Below are positions 46,547 through 53,897 of a DNA stretch of 64,000 bases, in pieces; position 1 is the first letter of the stretch, and each line of letters starts with the position of its first letter. A model generated the notes under the pieces. The model was not told where the DNA came from and ran no database searches. It saw only the letters and a list, made by a program, of their open reading frames with translations. Where the stretch lies: contig NZ_RXOZ01000033.1 of NCBI RefSeq assembly GCF_003991205.1, positions 186,001 through 250,000 of the forward strand, written 5' to 3'. The position numbers and the translations under genes were made by a program. Origin of the DNA: Georgenia sp. SYP-B2076. GTDB lineage: Bacteria; Actinomycetota; Actinomycetes; Actinomycetales; Actinomycetaceae.

Positions 46547-47851
46547 TCATGGGCCCGATGGTGCCTCGCCGCCGACCCGCGCGGCAACAGCCAGCGGCGG
46601 GGGCGTCCCCGCCGCCTCGGCCCGCCGTTCCTGGCGCCACGCGGGCAGGTAGAGCGGCGCAGCCACGGCCAGCACGACCGCCCCGACGATCATGGCCGCC
46701 CCGACGCTGAGCCCGTCCGCCAGCCACGTCAGCGCGATGACCCCCAGGGAACCGGCCGGCTGGGACGCCATCGAGCTCAGGGAGAGCACCGTGGCCCGTT
46801 GCGGACCGTGGACCTGGCGGTGCAGCAGGCTCTGGTGCGCGGGGTCGGACGCGCCGTTGACGACGTAGCAGGCCAGGTAGGCGGTGACCACGCCCACGAC
46901 GCCGGTGAACAGGCCGATCCCGACGACCGTGACGCCCTGCACGACGCGCATGAGCGCCGCGGTGCGCGCGAGGCCGAGGCGGCGCCCGACCCAGGGCAGC
47001 GCCGCGGCGCCGGCGGCGGAGAGCAGCCACGCGGCCGAGCTCGCCGGGCCGGTGATCGCCGCGGCGGCTTCGCCGCCGACGATCTCCGCGAGACGGACCG
47101 GGGTGAGCGTCTCGAAGGCCACCATGCCGAAGCCCCAGGTCAGCTCCACGGCGACGAGGGCGAGCAGCACACGGTTGTGCCGGAGCACGGACACGCCGTC
47201 GGCGATCGCCCGGGGGGTGCGGGCGGCCGCCCGCCACGCGGCGCGCGCGCCCGTCGTCATCGGCGTCTCCACCATCAGCACGGCGATCCCGGCGAGCCCG
47301 AGGACTTGCAGGAGGAGCGACGCGGCCACCGGCACGGCGAGCGCGTCGAGGACCGGCACCGGGTCGAGGACGACCAGTGCGCCGCTGAGGAGCGCCCCGC
47401 CGGCGATCGCCAGGCCGACGACGACGCCCTGGGCGCTGAGCGCGCGGTCGATGGGCGCGTGGCCGCCGACTGCCATGGCCGCATCGACGTACCAGGCCTC
47501 GAGCGGGCCGCTGTCGAGGGCGCGGTAGACGCCCTGCAACGCGAACACTGCGGTCAGGAGCACGGCCGTGTCGGCGACCAGGTACAGGCCCGTCGAGACG
47601 ACGCCCACGCCCGCGGCGAGCAGCAGGACGCGGCGGCGACCCACCGAGTCGGCCAGCCCACCGGTCGGCAGCTCCAGCGCGAGGACCACGAGGCCCTGGA
47701 CCGACACGGCCAGCCCGACCTCGCCCAGACTGAGGCCACGCTCGAGGGGGAGCAGCACCGTGATGGGGATGATGAGGCCCACCGGCAGCCAGCGCAGGGC
47801 GCTGAGGGCGAGGAACCGGCGGCGCAGCGAGCGGGCACTCAGCCCGCTCAC
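46547..47851 (-). CDS. MFS transporter
   Basis: 434 residues with about twelve hydrophobic segments. The MFS loop motif between helices 2 and 3 reads GGLADSVGRRRVLLLA (about residues 65-80), preceded by LSALRWLPVGLIIPITVLLP and VSVQGLVVLALELPTG. It resembles single-component drug or metabolite exporters. The GTG start overlaps the stop of the upstream regulator (GTGA), so the two are translated together, which suggests the regulator controls export of the compound it senses. Substrate unknown. Confidence 0.9.
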   Translation of the reverse strand: MSGLSARSLRRRFLALSALRWLPVGLIIPITVLLPLERGLSLGEVGLAVSVQGLVVLALELPTGGLADSVGRRRVLLLAAGVGVVSTGLYLVADTAVLLTAVFALQGVYRALDSGPLEAWYVDAAMAVGGHAPIDRALSAQGVVVGLAIAGGALLSGALVVLDPVPVLDALAVPVAASLLLQVLGLAGIAVLMVETPMTTGARAAWRAAARTPRAIADGVSVLRHNRVLLALVAVELTWGFGMVAFETLTPVRLAEIVGGEAAAAITGPASSAAWLLSAAGAAALPWVGRRLGLARTAALMRVVQGVTVVGIGLFTGVVGVVTAYLACYVVNGASDPAHQSLLHRQVHGPQRATVLSLSSMASQPAGSLGVIALTWLADGLSVGAAMIVGAVVLAVAAPLYLPAWRQERRAEAAGTPPPLAVAARVGGEAPSGP

Positions 47852-48432
47852 GACGCGTCCCCGGCCACCTCGGGGAACGTGTGGAGGAAGACGAAGACGC
47901 GGTGGGTGTCGCGCGCGGGGCCGGCGGCCGCCGAGGCCGGGGTGCGGTAGCGCTCGATGACCTCGTCGATCTCGCCGACGAGCGAGACCAGGTCGTCCGG
48001 GGAGAGGTCCAGCGCGTAGTCCGAGGCCCCGGCCGCGTCGCGCCACGGCGCGGGCCAGCGCGCCTCGTCACGCCGCCACGCATCGGCGCGGGTCTGGAAG
48101 TGGCGCGCGTACTCGCCCTGGAGCCAGCTGTGCGCCGCGCGGCTCTCCGGGTCGTCGTCGAAGTCGCTCGCGAACCACGAGTGGCTCTCGTGGGCGGCCC
48201 GCCACCAGCGCTCCCGACGGGTGCCCTCGCCGGTCTCCTCGACGAGCCCGACCTCCGCGAGCTTGCGCAGGTGGTAGCTCGTGGCGCCGGTGTTGGTCCC
48301 CAGCGTCCGCGCGAGGGCGGTGGCTGTGGCGGGGCCGTCCAGCCGCAGCGCGCTGAGGAGCCGGCTGCGCAGCGGGTGCGCGAGGACCTTGACGGCTCGC
48401 GCGTCGAGCCGTGCCTGGCGGGAGTCTTCCAT
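47848..48432 (-). CDS. ArsR-like winged-helix transcriptional regulator
   Basis: 194 residues from the ATG at 48432. The DNA-binding domain is at the N-terminus: RAVKVLAHPLRSRLLSALRL (about 12-31), then ALARTLGTNTGATSYHLRKL (about 40-59) as the recognition helix region, and AEVGLVEETGEGTRRERWWR as the wing. The C-terminal 110 residues are helical, Asp/Trp-rich and probably bind a ligand or dimerise; no cysteine pair suggests metal sensing. It heads the operon with the MFS gene. The promoter carries tandem repeats suited to autoregulation. Further upstream ATG/GTG codons are inside the promoter and are rejected. Confidence 0.88.
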   Translation of the reverse strand: MEDSRQARLDARAVKVLAHPLRSRLLSALRLDGPATATALARTLGTNTGATSYHLRKLAEVGLVEETGEGTRRERWWRAAHESHSWFASDFDDDPESRAAHSWLQGEYARHFQTRADAWRRDEARWPAPWRDAAGASDYALDLSPDDLVSLVGEIDEVIERYRTPASAAAGPARDTHRVFVFLHTFPEVAGDAS

Positions 48433-48468
48433 GGAGTGCACAGTAGTTATGCACAATAGTTGTGTAAA
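48430..48468 (-). promoter_or_regulatory. Consensus leaderless promoter of the HTH-MFS-nei2 operon
   Basis: On the minus strand: TTTACA (48468-48463), 17 bases, TACTGT (48445-48440), seven bases, then ATG (48432-48430). This is the best-formed promoter in the window and places the transcript start on the start codon. Confidence 0.75.
48439..48464. promoter_or_regulatory. Tandem 13-bp operator-like repeats
   Basis: CACAGTAGTTATG (48439-48451) and CACAATAGTTGTG (48452-48464) are adjacent and share 11 of 13 bases. The second is a perfect dyad CACAA-TAG-TTGTG. They fill the promoter spacer and the -10, so bound regulator would block RNA polymerase. Confidence 0.65.
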
Positions 48469-48481
48469 GGGGTGCGGGGGT

Positions 48482-49498
48482 TCAGAGCCAGCGGTGCTTC
48501 TTGAAGATGACGTAGAGCACGATGCCCATGACGAGCATGGCGAGCAGGGCCAGGGGGTAGCCGAGGCGCCAGGCGAGCTCGGGCATGTTGCGGAAGTTCA
48601 TCCCGTAGATCGTGCCGACCAGGGTGGGCGCGAAGAGGATCGCCGCCCACGAGGAGATCCGCTTGACCTGCTCGCTCTGCGCGTAGCTCGCCTCGGTGAG
48701 GCTGCGCATCTCGTCGTTCTGCCGCTGGGTCTCGAGGGTGGCGCTCACGGTCAGCGCGTTCTGGAGGAGTACGCGGAAGGAGTCGGCACGCTCGACGACG
48801 CGGAGGATGTGGTCGCGCACGTCCCGCAGGCTGTGCTGGAGCTCGATGTCCGCGTCGGTCGTGCTGAGTCCGCGCGCGAGGCGCTCGACCATCTCGATGA
48901 GCGGCTGGGTGGCGCGCTGGAACTCGATGACCTCGCGGGAGAGCTCGTAGATGCGGCGGGATACGGAGGGGTCCCTGCTGAAGAGCTGGTCCTCGATCTG
49001 GTCGATGTCCTCCTCCAGGCCCGCCACGACCGGCGCGTACTCGTCGACCACCTGGTCGAGAATGGCGTACAGGACCGCAGTGGGGCCCAGCCGCAAGATC
49101 TCGGGCGCCCCCTCCAGCCGTCTCCGGACACGGGCGAGGTCGGGCGACTCCGCATGACGGACGGTGACGACGAAGCCTCGCCCGACGAACACGTGGAGCT
49201 CGCCGAACTCGACCTTCTCCGTGCTGTCGATGTAGCGGGCCGGCCGCAGGACCGTGAAGAGCGTCTGCCCGTAGCGTTCCAGCTTCGGGCGCTGGTGCGC
49301 CTTGGTCGTGTCCTCCACGGCCAGCTCGTGCAGGCCGAACTCGCGGGCGACCGCCTGCACCTCGCCGCTGTCGGGCCGGTACAGCCCGATCCACGCCATG
49401 GCGTGCTGCGCGTTCAGCAACGCGAACGTCTCGTCGAGCGTGCTGGGGCGTGCCGTCCGTACGCCGTCGACGTAGATCGCGTTGTCCACCAGCGTCAC
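48482..49498 (-). CDS. corA: CorA-family Mg2+/Co2+ transporter
   Basis: 338 residues. CorA is a pentameric inner-membrane magnesium channel. The cytoplasmic domain covers residues 1-275, with a long helix (LEEDIDQIEDQLFSRDPSVS onward). Two C-terminal membrane helices follow: SSWAAILFAPTLVGTIYGMN with the invariant G-M-N selectivity motif (about residue 300) and N-F-R-N-M-P-E-L loop, then LGYPLALLAMLVMGIVLYVI and the basic tail F-K-K-H-R-W-L. The GTG at 49498 has GAGGAGAGG upstream. It lies just upstream of the HTH operon on the same strand, separated by 13 bases from its -35. Confidence 0.94.
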   Translation of the reverse strand: MTLVDNAIYVDGVRTARPSTLDETFALLNAQHAMAWIGLYRPDSGEVQAVAREFGLHELAVEDTTKAHQRPKLERYGQTLFTVLRPARYIDSTEKVEFGELHVFVGRGFVVTVRHAESPDLARVRRRLEGAPEILRLGPTAVLYAILDQVVDEYAPVVAGLEEDIDQIEDQLFSRDPSVSRRIYELSREVIEFQRATQPLIEMVERLARGLSTTDADIELQHSLRDVRDHILRVVERADSFRVLLQNALTVSATLETQRQNDEMRSLTEASYAQSEQVKRISSWAAILFAPTLVGTIYGMNFRNMPELAWRLGYPLALLAMLVMGIVLYVIFKKHRWL

Positions 49499-49574
49499 GA
49501 CGCCCTGCCTCTCCTCGGTGCCGCGCCCTGCCGGTGGTGCGGGCGCGCCAATCCAGCATGGCACGGCCGCGTCG

Positions 49575-49656
49575 GCGCGGCGACGGCGCGGCGGGCCCCG
49601 GGACACGAGCGCGGCGACGGCGCGGCGGGTCCCGGGACACCGGCGCGGCGCCGGCG
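49575..49656. repeat. 34-bp tandem repeat, about 2.4 copies
   Basis: Units start at 49575, 49609 and 49643 (partial). The first two differ at a few positions (consensus begins GCGCGGCGACGGCGCGGCGG). It lies in the divergent gap between corA and the 119-residue unknown gene. Confidence 0.75.
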
Positions 49657-49678
49657 TGACGCGCCCGGCGCGCGTCGG

Positions 49679-49693
49679 CACACTGGCTGGATG
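49679..49693 (+). promoter_or_regulatory. Leaderless-type promoter of the 119-residue gene
   Basis: CACACT at 49679-49684, six bases (GGCTGG), then the ATG at 49691. No SD. Confidence 0.5.
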
Positions 49694-50050
49694 CGCGAAG
49701 CATTCGCCCACGAGGCCGTCCTGGCGATGGCCGCTGACGGCGATACCGGGGCGCCCGGGGCGGCGATCACCGTGGAGCTGTGCGGGCACTGGGACCACGA
49801 ACCGCCGTGCCCGCTCGCGCCGCATCACACAGGCGCGAGGCGGGTCGGCGAGGACCTCCACCTGACGATCCTGTTCGTCGCCGCCCCCGACCAGGAGGGC
49901 GAGGTGCGCCGCCGGATCGACCGCGCGCTGGCCGCCGGCCGGCTTCGGGGGCCGGACGGCGTGACCACACGCTGGCAGCTGCTCACGAGCCGGAGGGTCG
50001 TCGTCCCAGACGACCAGCGGCGCCTCGCCCAGCGGCTCCTGGGTGGCTGA
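49691..50050 (+). CDS. Unrecognised small Cys/His-rich protein
   Basis: 119 residues; I do not recognise the family. It begins M-R-E-A-F-A-H-E-A-V. Residues 31-46 form a compact cluster with Cys31, His33, His36, Cys40, His45 and His46 (C-G-H-W-D-H-E-P-P-C-P-L-A-P-H-H), which could bind a metal. The following strand DLHLTILFVAAPDQEGEVRR and helix RIDRALAAG, then T-R-W-Q-L-L, suggest a small alpha/beta fold. The coding frame is supported by the leaderless start position and by codon use like its neighbours. It is divergent from corA and convergent with the yciI-like gene. Confidence 0.65.
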   Translation: MREAFAHEAVLAMAADGDTGAPGAAITVELCGHWDHEPPCPLAPHHTGARRVGEDLHLTILFVAAPDQEGEVRRRIDRALAAGRLRGPDGVTTRWQLLTSRRVVVPDDQRRLAQRLLGG

Positions 50051-50079
50051 GGGGAGCCGGAGCGGCCCCGCCGGGCGGC

Positions 50080-50505
50080 TCAGGCGCCCGTGAGCCTGTC
50101 GCGCAGCGCCTGCTCGTCTGCCTTCTGCGCGGGGGTCATGTCCGGGAAGTCGGACAGCTCGGCGATCTGACGCACCTCGATGACCGCCTCCGAGCCGAAC
50201 TCCTCGCCGGCCCCGAGAGGCGCGCGGCGCGCCCACTCCACGGCCTCCTCCTTCGAGCCCACCTCGATCATCCAGAAGCCCGCGAGGAGCTCCTTGGACT
50301 CCGTGAAGGGCCCGTCGGTGACGCTGGTCCCGCCCTTGGAGTGGGTCACCCGGGTGCCGGTAGCGCTGGACAGCAACCCCTCGGCGGCGAGCAGGGCACC
50401 GGCCTGTGCCAGCTGGTCGTTGTACCTGCCCATCGCCTCGAAGACCTCCGGGCCGGGCGTCTCGCCGGGGTCGGAGTCACCCTTGAGCAGCAACATGAAT
50501 CGCAT
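50080..50505 (-). CDS. YciI-like (DGPF-domain) protein
   Basis: 141 residues. The start M-R-F-M-L-L-L-K-G and the motif TVTDGPFTESKELLAGFWMI-like stretch (V-T-D-G-P-F-T-E-S-K, about residues 62-71) define the YCII/DGPF superfamily, dimeric ferredoxin-like proteins of mostly unknown role, often paired with ECF sigma factors or SRPBCC proteins. The ATG at 50505 has AAGGAGG upstream. It is downstream of the SRPBCC gene on the same strand with a 166-bp gap that holds an 11-bp direct repeat. Confidence 0.88.
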   Translation of the reverse strand: MRFMLLLKGDSDPGETPGPEVFEAMGRYNDQLAQAGALLAAEGLLSSATGTRVTHSKGGTSVTDGPFTESKELLAGFWMIEVGSKEEAVEWARRAPLGAGEEFGSEAVIEVRQIAELSDFPDMTPAQKADEQALRDRLTGA

Positions 50506-50607
50506 GGTCGTCCTCCTTGGTCGGGCCGGGGTGGTGCCGGCGTGGGCCGGTCGAGGTCTCGGCCGGCTCCCCGTCATGCTCACGTCGAACCGCGCCGGCT
50601 GCTTTCG

Positions 50608-50636
50608 ACACGGAACGGCCTCCTCACACGGAACGG
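50608..50636. repeat. Direct repeat ACACGGAACGG upstream of the YciI-like gene
   Basis: Two identical 11-mers at 50608-50618 and 50626-50636, 18 bases apart start to start, lie in the gap between the SRPBCC and YciI-like genes. They could be a regulator site. Confidence 0.5.
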
Positions 50637-50671
50637 GCCCGACGACGAACCGTGCGCCCGTCGCGCGCCCC

Positions 50672-51121
50672 TCAGCTGTCCCGGCCGATGAGGGCGTCCA
50701 GCCTCTCGAAGCTGTCTGTCCACCCTCCCCGGTGCAGGGCGAGTCGTTCCTCGGTCGCGAACACGCCGTGCGAGAGGGACACCGCCGTGGCGTCGCCGGC
50801 GGCGGCCAGCGACAGCGTGACCACCGTCTCGCGGTCGTCGGGGGCGGGTTCATCCCACCTGAACGTGTAGACGAGGCGGGCCGGCGGGTCGATCTCGAGG
50901 AACTCGCCCGAGACGTGGAACACGTCGCCGCCGGGCGTCAGCATGGAGAAGCGGTACCGGCCGCCGGCCCTCAGGTCGAGCTCGGTCTCGGGCATGGTGA
51001 ATCCGTGCGGGCCCCACCACCTGGCGAGCTCGGCGGGCTCGGTCAGCATGCGGAAGACGCGCTCGCGCGGCGCATCGAGGGTGCACGTCAGCTCGAGGAG
51101 TCCGTCCGGCCGCCCGTCCAT
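50672..51121 (-). CDS. SRPBCC (AHSA1-like) domain protein
   Basis: 149 residues from the ATG at 51121. The pattern LELTCTLDAPRERVFRMLTE (about 8-27), L-A-R-W-W-G-P-H-G-F-T, a beta-rich middle (GGRYRFSMLTPGGDVFHVSG), and the final long helix (HRGGWTDSFERLDALIG) is that of the START/Bet v1-like AHSA1 family, which form a hydrophobic cavity. It is often encoded next to ArsR regulators or YciI proteins; here the YciI-like gene follows it. Ligand and role unknown. Confidence 0.88.
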   Translation of the reverse strand: MDGRPDGLLELTCTLDAPRERVFRMLTEPAELARWWGPHGFTMPETELDLRAGGRYRFSMLTPGGDVFHVSGEFLEIDPPARLVYTFRWDEPAPDDRETVVTLSLAAAGDATAVSLSHGVFATEERLALHRGGWTDSFERLDALIGRDS

Positions 51122-51239
51122 GACCCGACCCTGCCATCCGCCGGTGCCGAACAGAAGAGCCCGGCGGCGCCACGCCGTCGCCCCGCCCGCGACGGGCCGG
51201 GTACCTCGGGACAGGGTGCGGATGGGGGAGGATCGAGAC

Positions 51240-51848
51240 GTGACCACGTCCCTGCGGGATGCCGTCGACGTCGCCTCGTGGCGGCGCGAGGTGCATGCCC
51301 TCTACGCCGAAGTCCGCGCCGAACCGTCGCCGAGCGCGGCCCACGCGCTCTGGGTGGCCGGCCGCAGCGACCTGTTCCGCTCCCACCCGGCCTCGCCGCG
51401 CGTCGGCGGCCAGTCCCTCAGGCACGCGGACTACGACCAGGCCTTCCGGTTCGAGCTCCCCGTCGTCGAGGCCGAGCCGGAGGCCTGGGCGGTCGCGACC
51501 GGGACCGACGGCGTCGCCCGGTTCCAGCGTGTCGGACGGTTCGAGCTCCCGGGGCTCGGGTCGCTCGACGTGTGGTGGCTGTGCTCGTACGGCGGCGGGC
51601 TCTTCGTCCCCTTCCGCGACGGCACGGCCGGCACCTCGACCTACGGCGCGGGGCGCTACCTCCTCGACACCGCCAAGGGGGCCGACCTCGGCAGGACGTC
51701 GCAGGAGACCTGGGTCGTCGACCTCAACTTCGCCTACAACCCCTCGTGCACCTACGACCCCCGCTGGGCCTGCCCGCTCGCCCCGGCGGGCAACCGGATC
51801 GAGGCGCCCGTGCCGGTCGGCGAGCTCGTCCCCGAGGGCGGGCACTGA
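51240..51848 (+). CDS. DUF1684 protein
   Basis: 202 residues from GTG 51240. The C-terminal signature of DUF1684 is plain: YGAGRYLLDTAKGADLG (about 138-154), then VDLNFAYNPSCTYDPRWACP (about 160-179) with two conserved Cys. The N-terminal half has W-R-R-E-V-H-A-L-Y-A-E-V and DLFRSHPASPR. Function unknown for the family. GGGGGAGGA upstream can be read as an SD or as a -10 (GAGGAT, N6), so leaderless status is undecided. It converges on the DUF5997 gene with only 11 bases between stops. Confidence 0.88.
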   Translation: MTTSLRDAVDVASWRREVHALYAEVRAEPSPSAAHALWVAGRSDLFRSHPASPRVGGQSLRHADYDQAFRFELPVVEAEPEAWAVATGTDGVARFQRVGRFELPGLGSLDVWWLCSYGGGLFVPFRDGTAGTSTYGAGRYLLDTAKGADLGRTSQETWVVDLNFAYNPSCTYDPRWACPLAPAGNRIEAPVPVGELVPEGGH

Positions 51849-51859
51849 ACGCGGGCGAC

Positions 51860-52252
51860 TCAGCCCAGCTCGGACCGCGCCTGCTCGGCCGCGCGCGCCT
51901 TCAGCCGCGCCTCCTCGGCCCGGACCTTCGCCTGGGTCGCGCGTTCCGCCTCCAGCCAGGCCGGCATCTCGGCGAGCAGCGCCTTGATCTCGTCGGTCGT
52001 CAGGGGCTCGGTGACGCCACCGCGCGTGAGGCCGGACACGGACACCCCCAGGCGCCACGCCACCTCGTGGCGCGGGTGGGGGCCGTTGTGCCGCAGCTGG
52101 GTCAGCCACTCGGGCGGGTTCGCCTGGAGGTCGTTCAGCTCGTCCCGGCTGACCACCCCGTCCTGGAACTCCGCCGGCGTCGCGGACAACAGCACGCCCA
52201 GCTTCTTGGCGGCGGTCTGGGGCTTCATGGTCTGGGGCTTGGGCGTGCTCAT
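51860..52252 (-). CDS. DUF5997 protein
   Basis: 130 residues from the ATG at 52252. The N-terminus MSTPKPQTMKPQTAAKKLGV, the middle F-Q-D-G-V-V-S-R-D-E-L and PEWLTQLRHNGPHPRHEVAW, and a C-terminal charged Ala/Glu/Arg helix match DUF5997. Family members are encoded divergently from a LysR-type effector-domain protein in many actinobacteria, as here. The role is unknown; I infer the pair works together. A TACGCT-N7-ATG leaderless-type promoter is present on the minus strand (52265-52250). Confidence 0.85.
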   Translation of the reverse strand: MSTPKPQTMKPQTAAKKLGVLLSATPAEFQDGVVSRDELNDLQANPPEWLTQLRHNGPHPRHEVAWRLGVSVSGLTRGGVTEPLTTDEIKALLAEMPAWLEAERATQAKVRAEEARLKARAAEQARSELG

Positions 52253-52265
52253 GCCCGAAAGCGTA
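52250..52265 (-). promoter_or_regulatory. Leaderless-type promoter of the DUF5997 gene
   Basis: Minus-strand TACGCT (52265-52260), seven bases, ATG (52252-52250). Confidence 0.55.
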
Positions 52266-52293
52266 GGCGGTGGCGGGCGGGAGGCCGAACCGC

Positions 52294-52317
52294 GCTGCAC
52301 TATCCTCGGGGTGCAGC
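52294..52317. promoter_or_regulatory. Palindrome over the -10 of the LysR-like gene
   Basis: GCTGCAC at 52294-52300 and GTGCAGC at 52311-52317 form a perfect dyad around TATCCT (52301-52306), a good -10 hexamer for the rightward gene. It is a likely operator in the divergent DUF5997/LysR-like gap. Confidence 0.55.
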
Positions 52318-52344
52318 AAGCACGCCGACGACCGGAGGACCGAG

Positions 52345-53055
52345 ATGACGGAGCCGTTCCGCGTCCGCTTCGCCCCCGGGGTGACGCCGGACAAGTGGCT
52401 GAAGATCTGGGCGAGCCGGATGCCCGCGAGCCCCCTCGAGGCCGCGCAGGTGGAGGAGGCCGGGCAGACCGCCGTGCTGCGCGCCGGCGAGGCGGACATG
52501 TGCTTCGTCCGGCTCCCGGTCGACCGTGAGGGCCTGCACGTGATCCCCCTCTACGGCGAGGTCCCCGTCGTCGTGGTGGCCAAGGACCACCCCGTCGCCG
52601 CGTTCGACGAGGTCGCCGTCGCGGACCTGGCCGACGAGCACCTGCTCCAGGACCCCGACGACGTGCCGGAGTGGCGCGCCGTCGCCCGGGAGCTGCGGGA
52701 CGGCACCCGCGTGGACGTGCCCACCATGACGGTGAAGCAGGCGGTCGAGGTGGCGGCCGCCGGGGCGGGCATCGTCATCGTGCCGATGTCCCTGGCGCGG
52801 CTGCACCACCGCAAGGACGTCGTGCACCGCCCCGTCACCGGCGTCGCCGAGCGCCAGGTCGCGCTGGCCTGGCGGGCCGACGACGAGGACCCGCGCGTCG
52901 AGACGTTCATCGGCATCGTGCGCGGCCGGACAGAGCAGAGCTCCCGGGGCGGGGCCGCGGCGCCCGCCCCGAAGAAGGCCGCCGGCGGGAGGCGGGCCAC
53001 CCCCACGGTGGCCCCGCGCCCGCGGCGGGGCACGCCCCGCCGGCGCTCGCGGTAG
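52345..53055 (+). CDS. LysR-type substrate-binding domain protein without DNA-binding domain
   Basis: 236 residues from the ATG at 52345, with GGAGGA upstream. It contains only the periplasmic-binding-protein-like effector domain of LysR regulators: FRVRFAPGVTPDKWLKIWAS, then D-M-C-F-V-R-L-P, VPVVVVAKDHPVAAFDEVAV, and VEVAAAGAGIVIVPMSLARL (about residues 130-149). No helix-turn-helix precedes it in any frame back to the divergent gene. The last 40 residues are Arg/Ala/Pro-rich and very basic, perhaps a nucleic-acid-binding tail. It may sense a metabolite for DUF5997; this is inference. Confidence 0.88.
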   Translation: MTEPFRVRFAPGVTPDKWLKIWASRMPASPLEAAQVEEAGQTAVLRAGEADMCFVRLPVDREGLHVIPLYGEVPVVVVAKDHPVAAFDEVAVADLADEHLLQDPDDVPEWRAVARELRDGTRVDVPTMTVKQAVEVAAAGAGIVIVPMSLARLHHRKDVVHRPVTGVAERQVALAWRADDEDPRVETFIGIVRGRTEQSSRGGAAAPAPKKAAGGRRATPTVAPRPRRGTPRRRSR

Positions 53056-53059
53056 CCGC

Positions 53060-53082
53060 GGAGCCGGTGCTCTGCCGGCTCC
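53060..53082. terminator. Bidirectional hairpin between convergent genes
   Basis: GGAGCCGG pairs with CCGGCTCC (8 bp, 7-nt loop), between the LysR-like gene and the methyltransferase gene. Confidence 0.6.
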
Positions 53083-53097
53083 CCGGCGCGGGCGAGG

Positions 53098-53889
53098 TCA
53101 GGACGGGTGGGCGCCGATCACGACGGTCGCGTCGAGCTCGTCCGACGTGACCACCACCGGGACCAGCCCGCGGCGGGCGACGAGCGCGGCGGTGCCGGCC
53201 GCCTGACGCCGGCTGGTCTCCACCAGGAGGTGGCCACCAGGCGCGAGCCACCGCGGCGCGCAGGCGATCAGCCTCCGCTGGACGTCGAGCCCGTCCGGGC
53301 CGCCGTCGAGCGCCACCCGCGGCTCGTGCGTGCGGGCCTCCGGGGGCATCGTCGGGATCGCCCCCGTGGGGACGTAGGGGGCGTTCGCGGCGAGGACGTC
53401 GACGCGGCCGCGCAGCATGGCGGGCAGCGGCTCGTCGAGGTCGCCCCGGTAGACCCGGCCCGCGGCGGCGGCCACGTTGCGCCGCGCGCAGCGCACCGCG
53501 GCCGGGTCGATGTCCGCGGCGTGGAGCTCGACCGGGCCCAGCCGGGCGGCGAGCGCGGCCCCCACCGCGCCGGAGCCGCAGCACAGGTCCACGACGACGG
53601 CCCCCGGTCCCGCGAGGCGGGTGGCCTCGCGGACGAGGAGCTCGGTGCGGCGGCGCGGGACGAACACCCCCGGCTCCACCGCGATCCGCAGGCCGCAGAA
53701 CTCCGCCCACCCCAGGACCTGCTCCAGGGGGAGGCCGCCGGCCCGCCGGGTGACCAGCTCGGCCAGCTCGGCCGGGCTCCGGGCCGCGGAGACCAGCAGC
53801 GCGGCCTCGTCCTCGGCGAACACGCAGCCCGCCGCCCGCAGCCGGGCGACGACGGCGGACCTCGCGTGGGGCGACGGTGAGCTCGGCAT
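53098..53889 (-). CDS. Putative protein N5-glutamine methyltransferase (PrmC/HemK-like)
   Basis: 263 residues. A Rossmann methyltransferase with SAM motif VVVDLCCGSGAVGAALAARL (about 98-117) and a variant catalytic motif N-A-P-Y-V-P (about 168) where PrmC has N-P-P-Y. The N-terminal helical part (AGCVFAEDEAALLVSAARSP) and F-V-P-R-R-R-T-E-L-L-V fit the PrmC family. True PrmC methylates the GGQ Gln of release factors; this looks like the actinobacterial paralog and its target is unknown. It lies 8 bases downstream of lhr on the same strand. Confidence 0.87.
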   Translation of the reverse strand: MPSSPSPHARSAVVARLRAAGCVFAEDEAALLVSAARSPAELAELVTRRAGGLPLEQVLGWAEFCGLRIAVEPGVFVPRRRTELLVREATRLAGPGAVVVDLCCGSGAVGAALAARLGPVELHAADIDPAAVRCARRNVAAAAGRVYRGDLDEPLPAMLRGRVDVLAANAPYVPTGAIPTMPPEARTHEPRVALDGGPDGLDVQRRLIACAPRWLAPGGHLLVETSRRQAAGTAALVARRGLVPVVVTSDELDATVVIGAHPS

Positions 53890-53897
53890 GGCCCCTC

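Noticed and set aside
51226-51242. DUF1684 start as another leaderless case (GAGGAT-N6-GTG)
   Set aside because: The same bases form a good SD (GGGGGAGGA), so the site cannot be counted as leaderless evidence.
53590-53600. The N-A-P-Y variant motif as evidence that the methyltransferase is a broken gene
   Set aside because: The SAM motif and fold are intact and the frame is full length. Variant motifs occur in this paralog group, so it is kept as functional.
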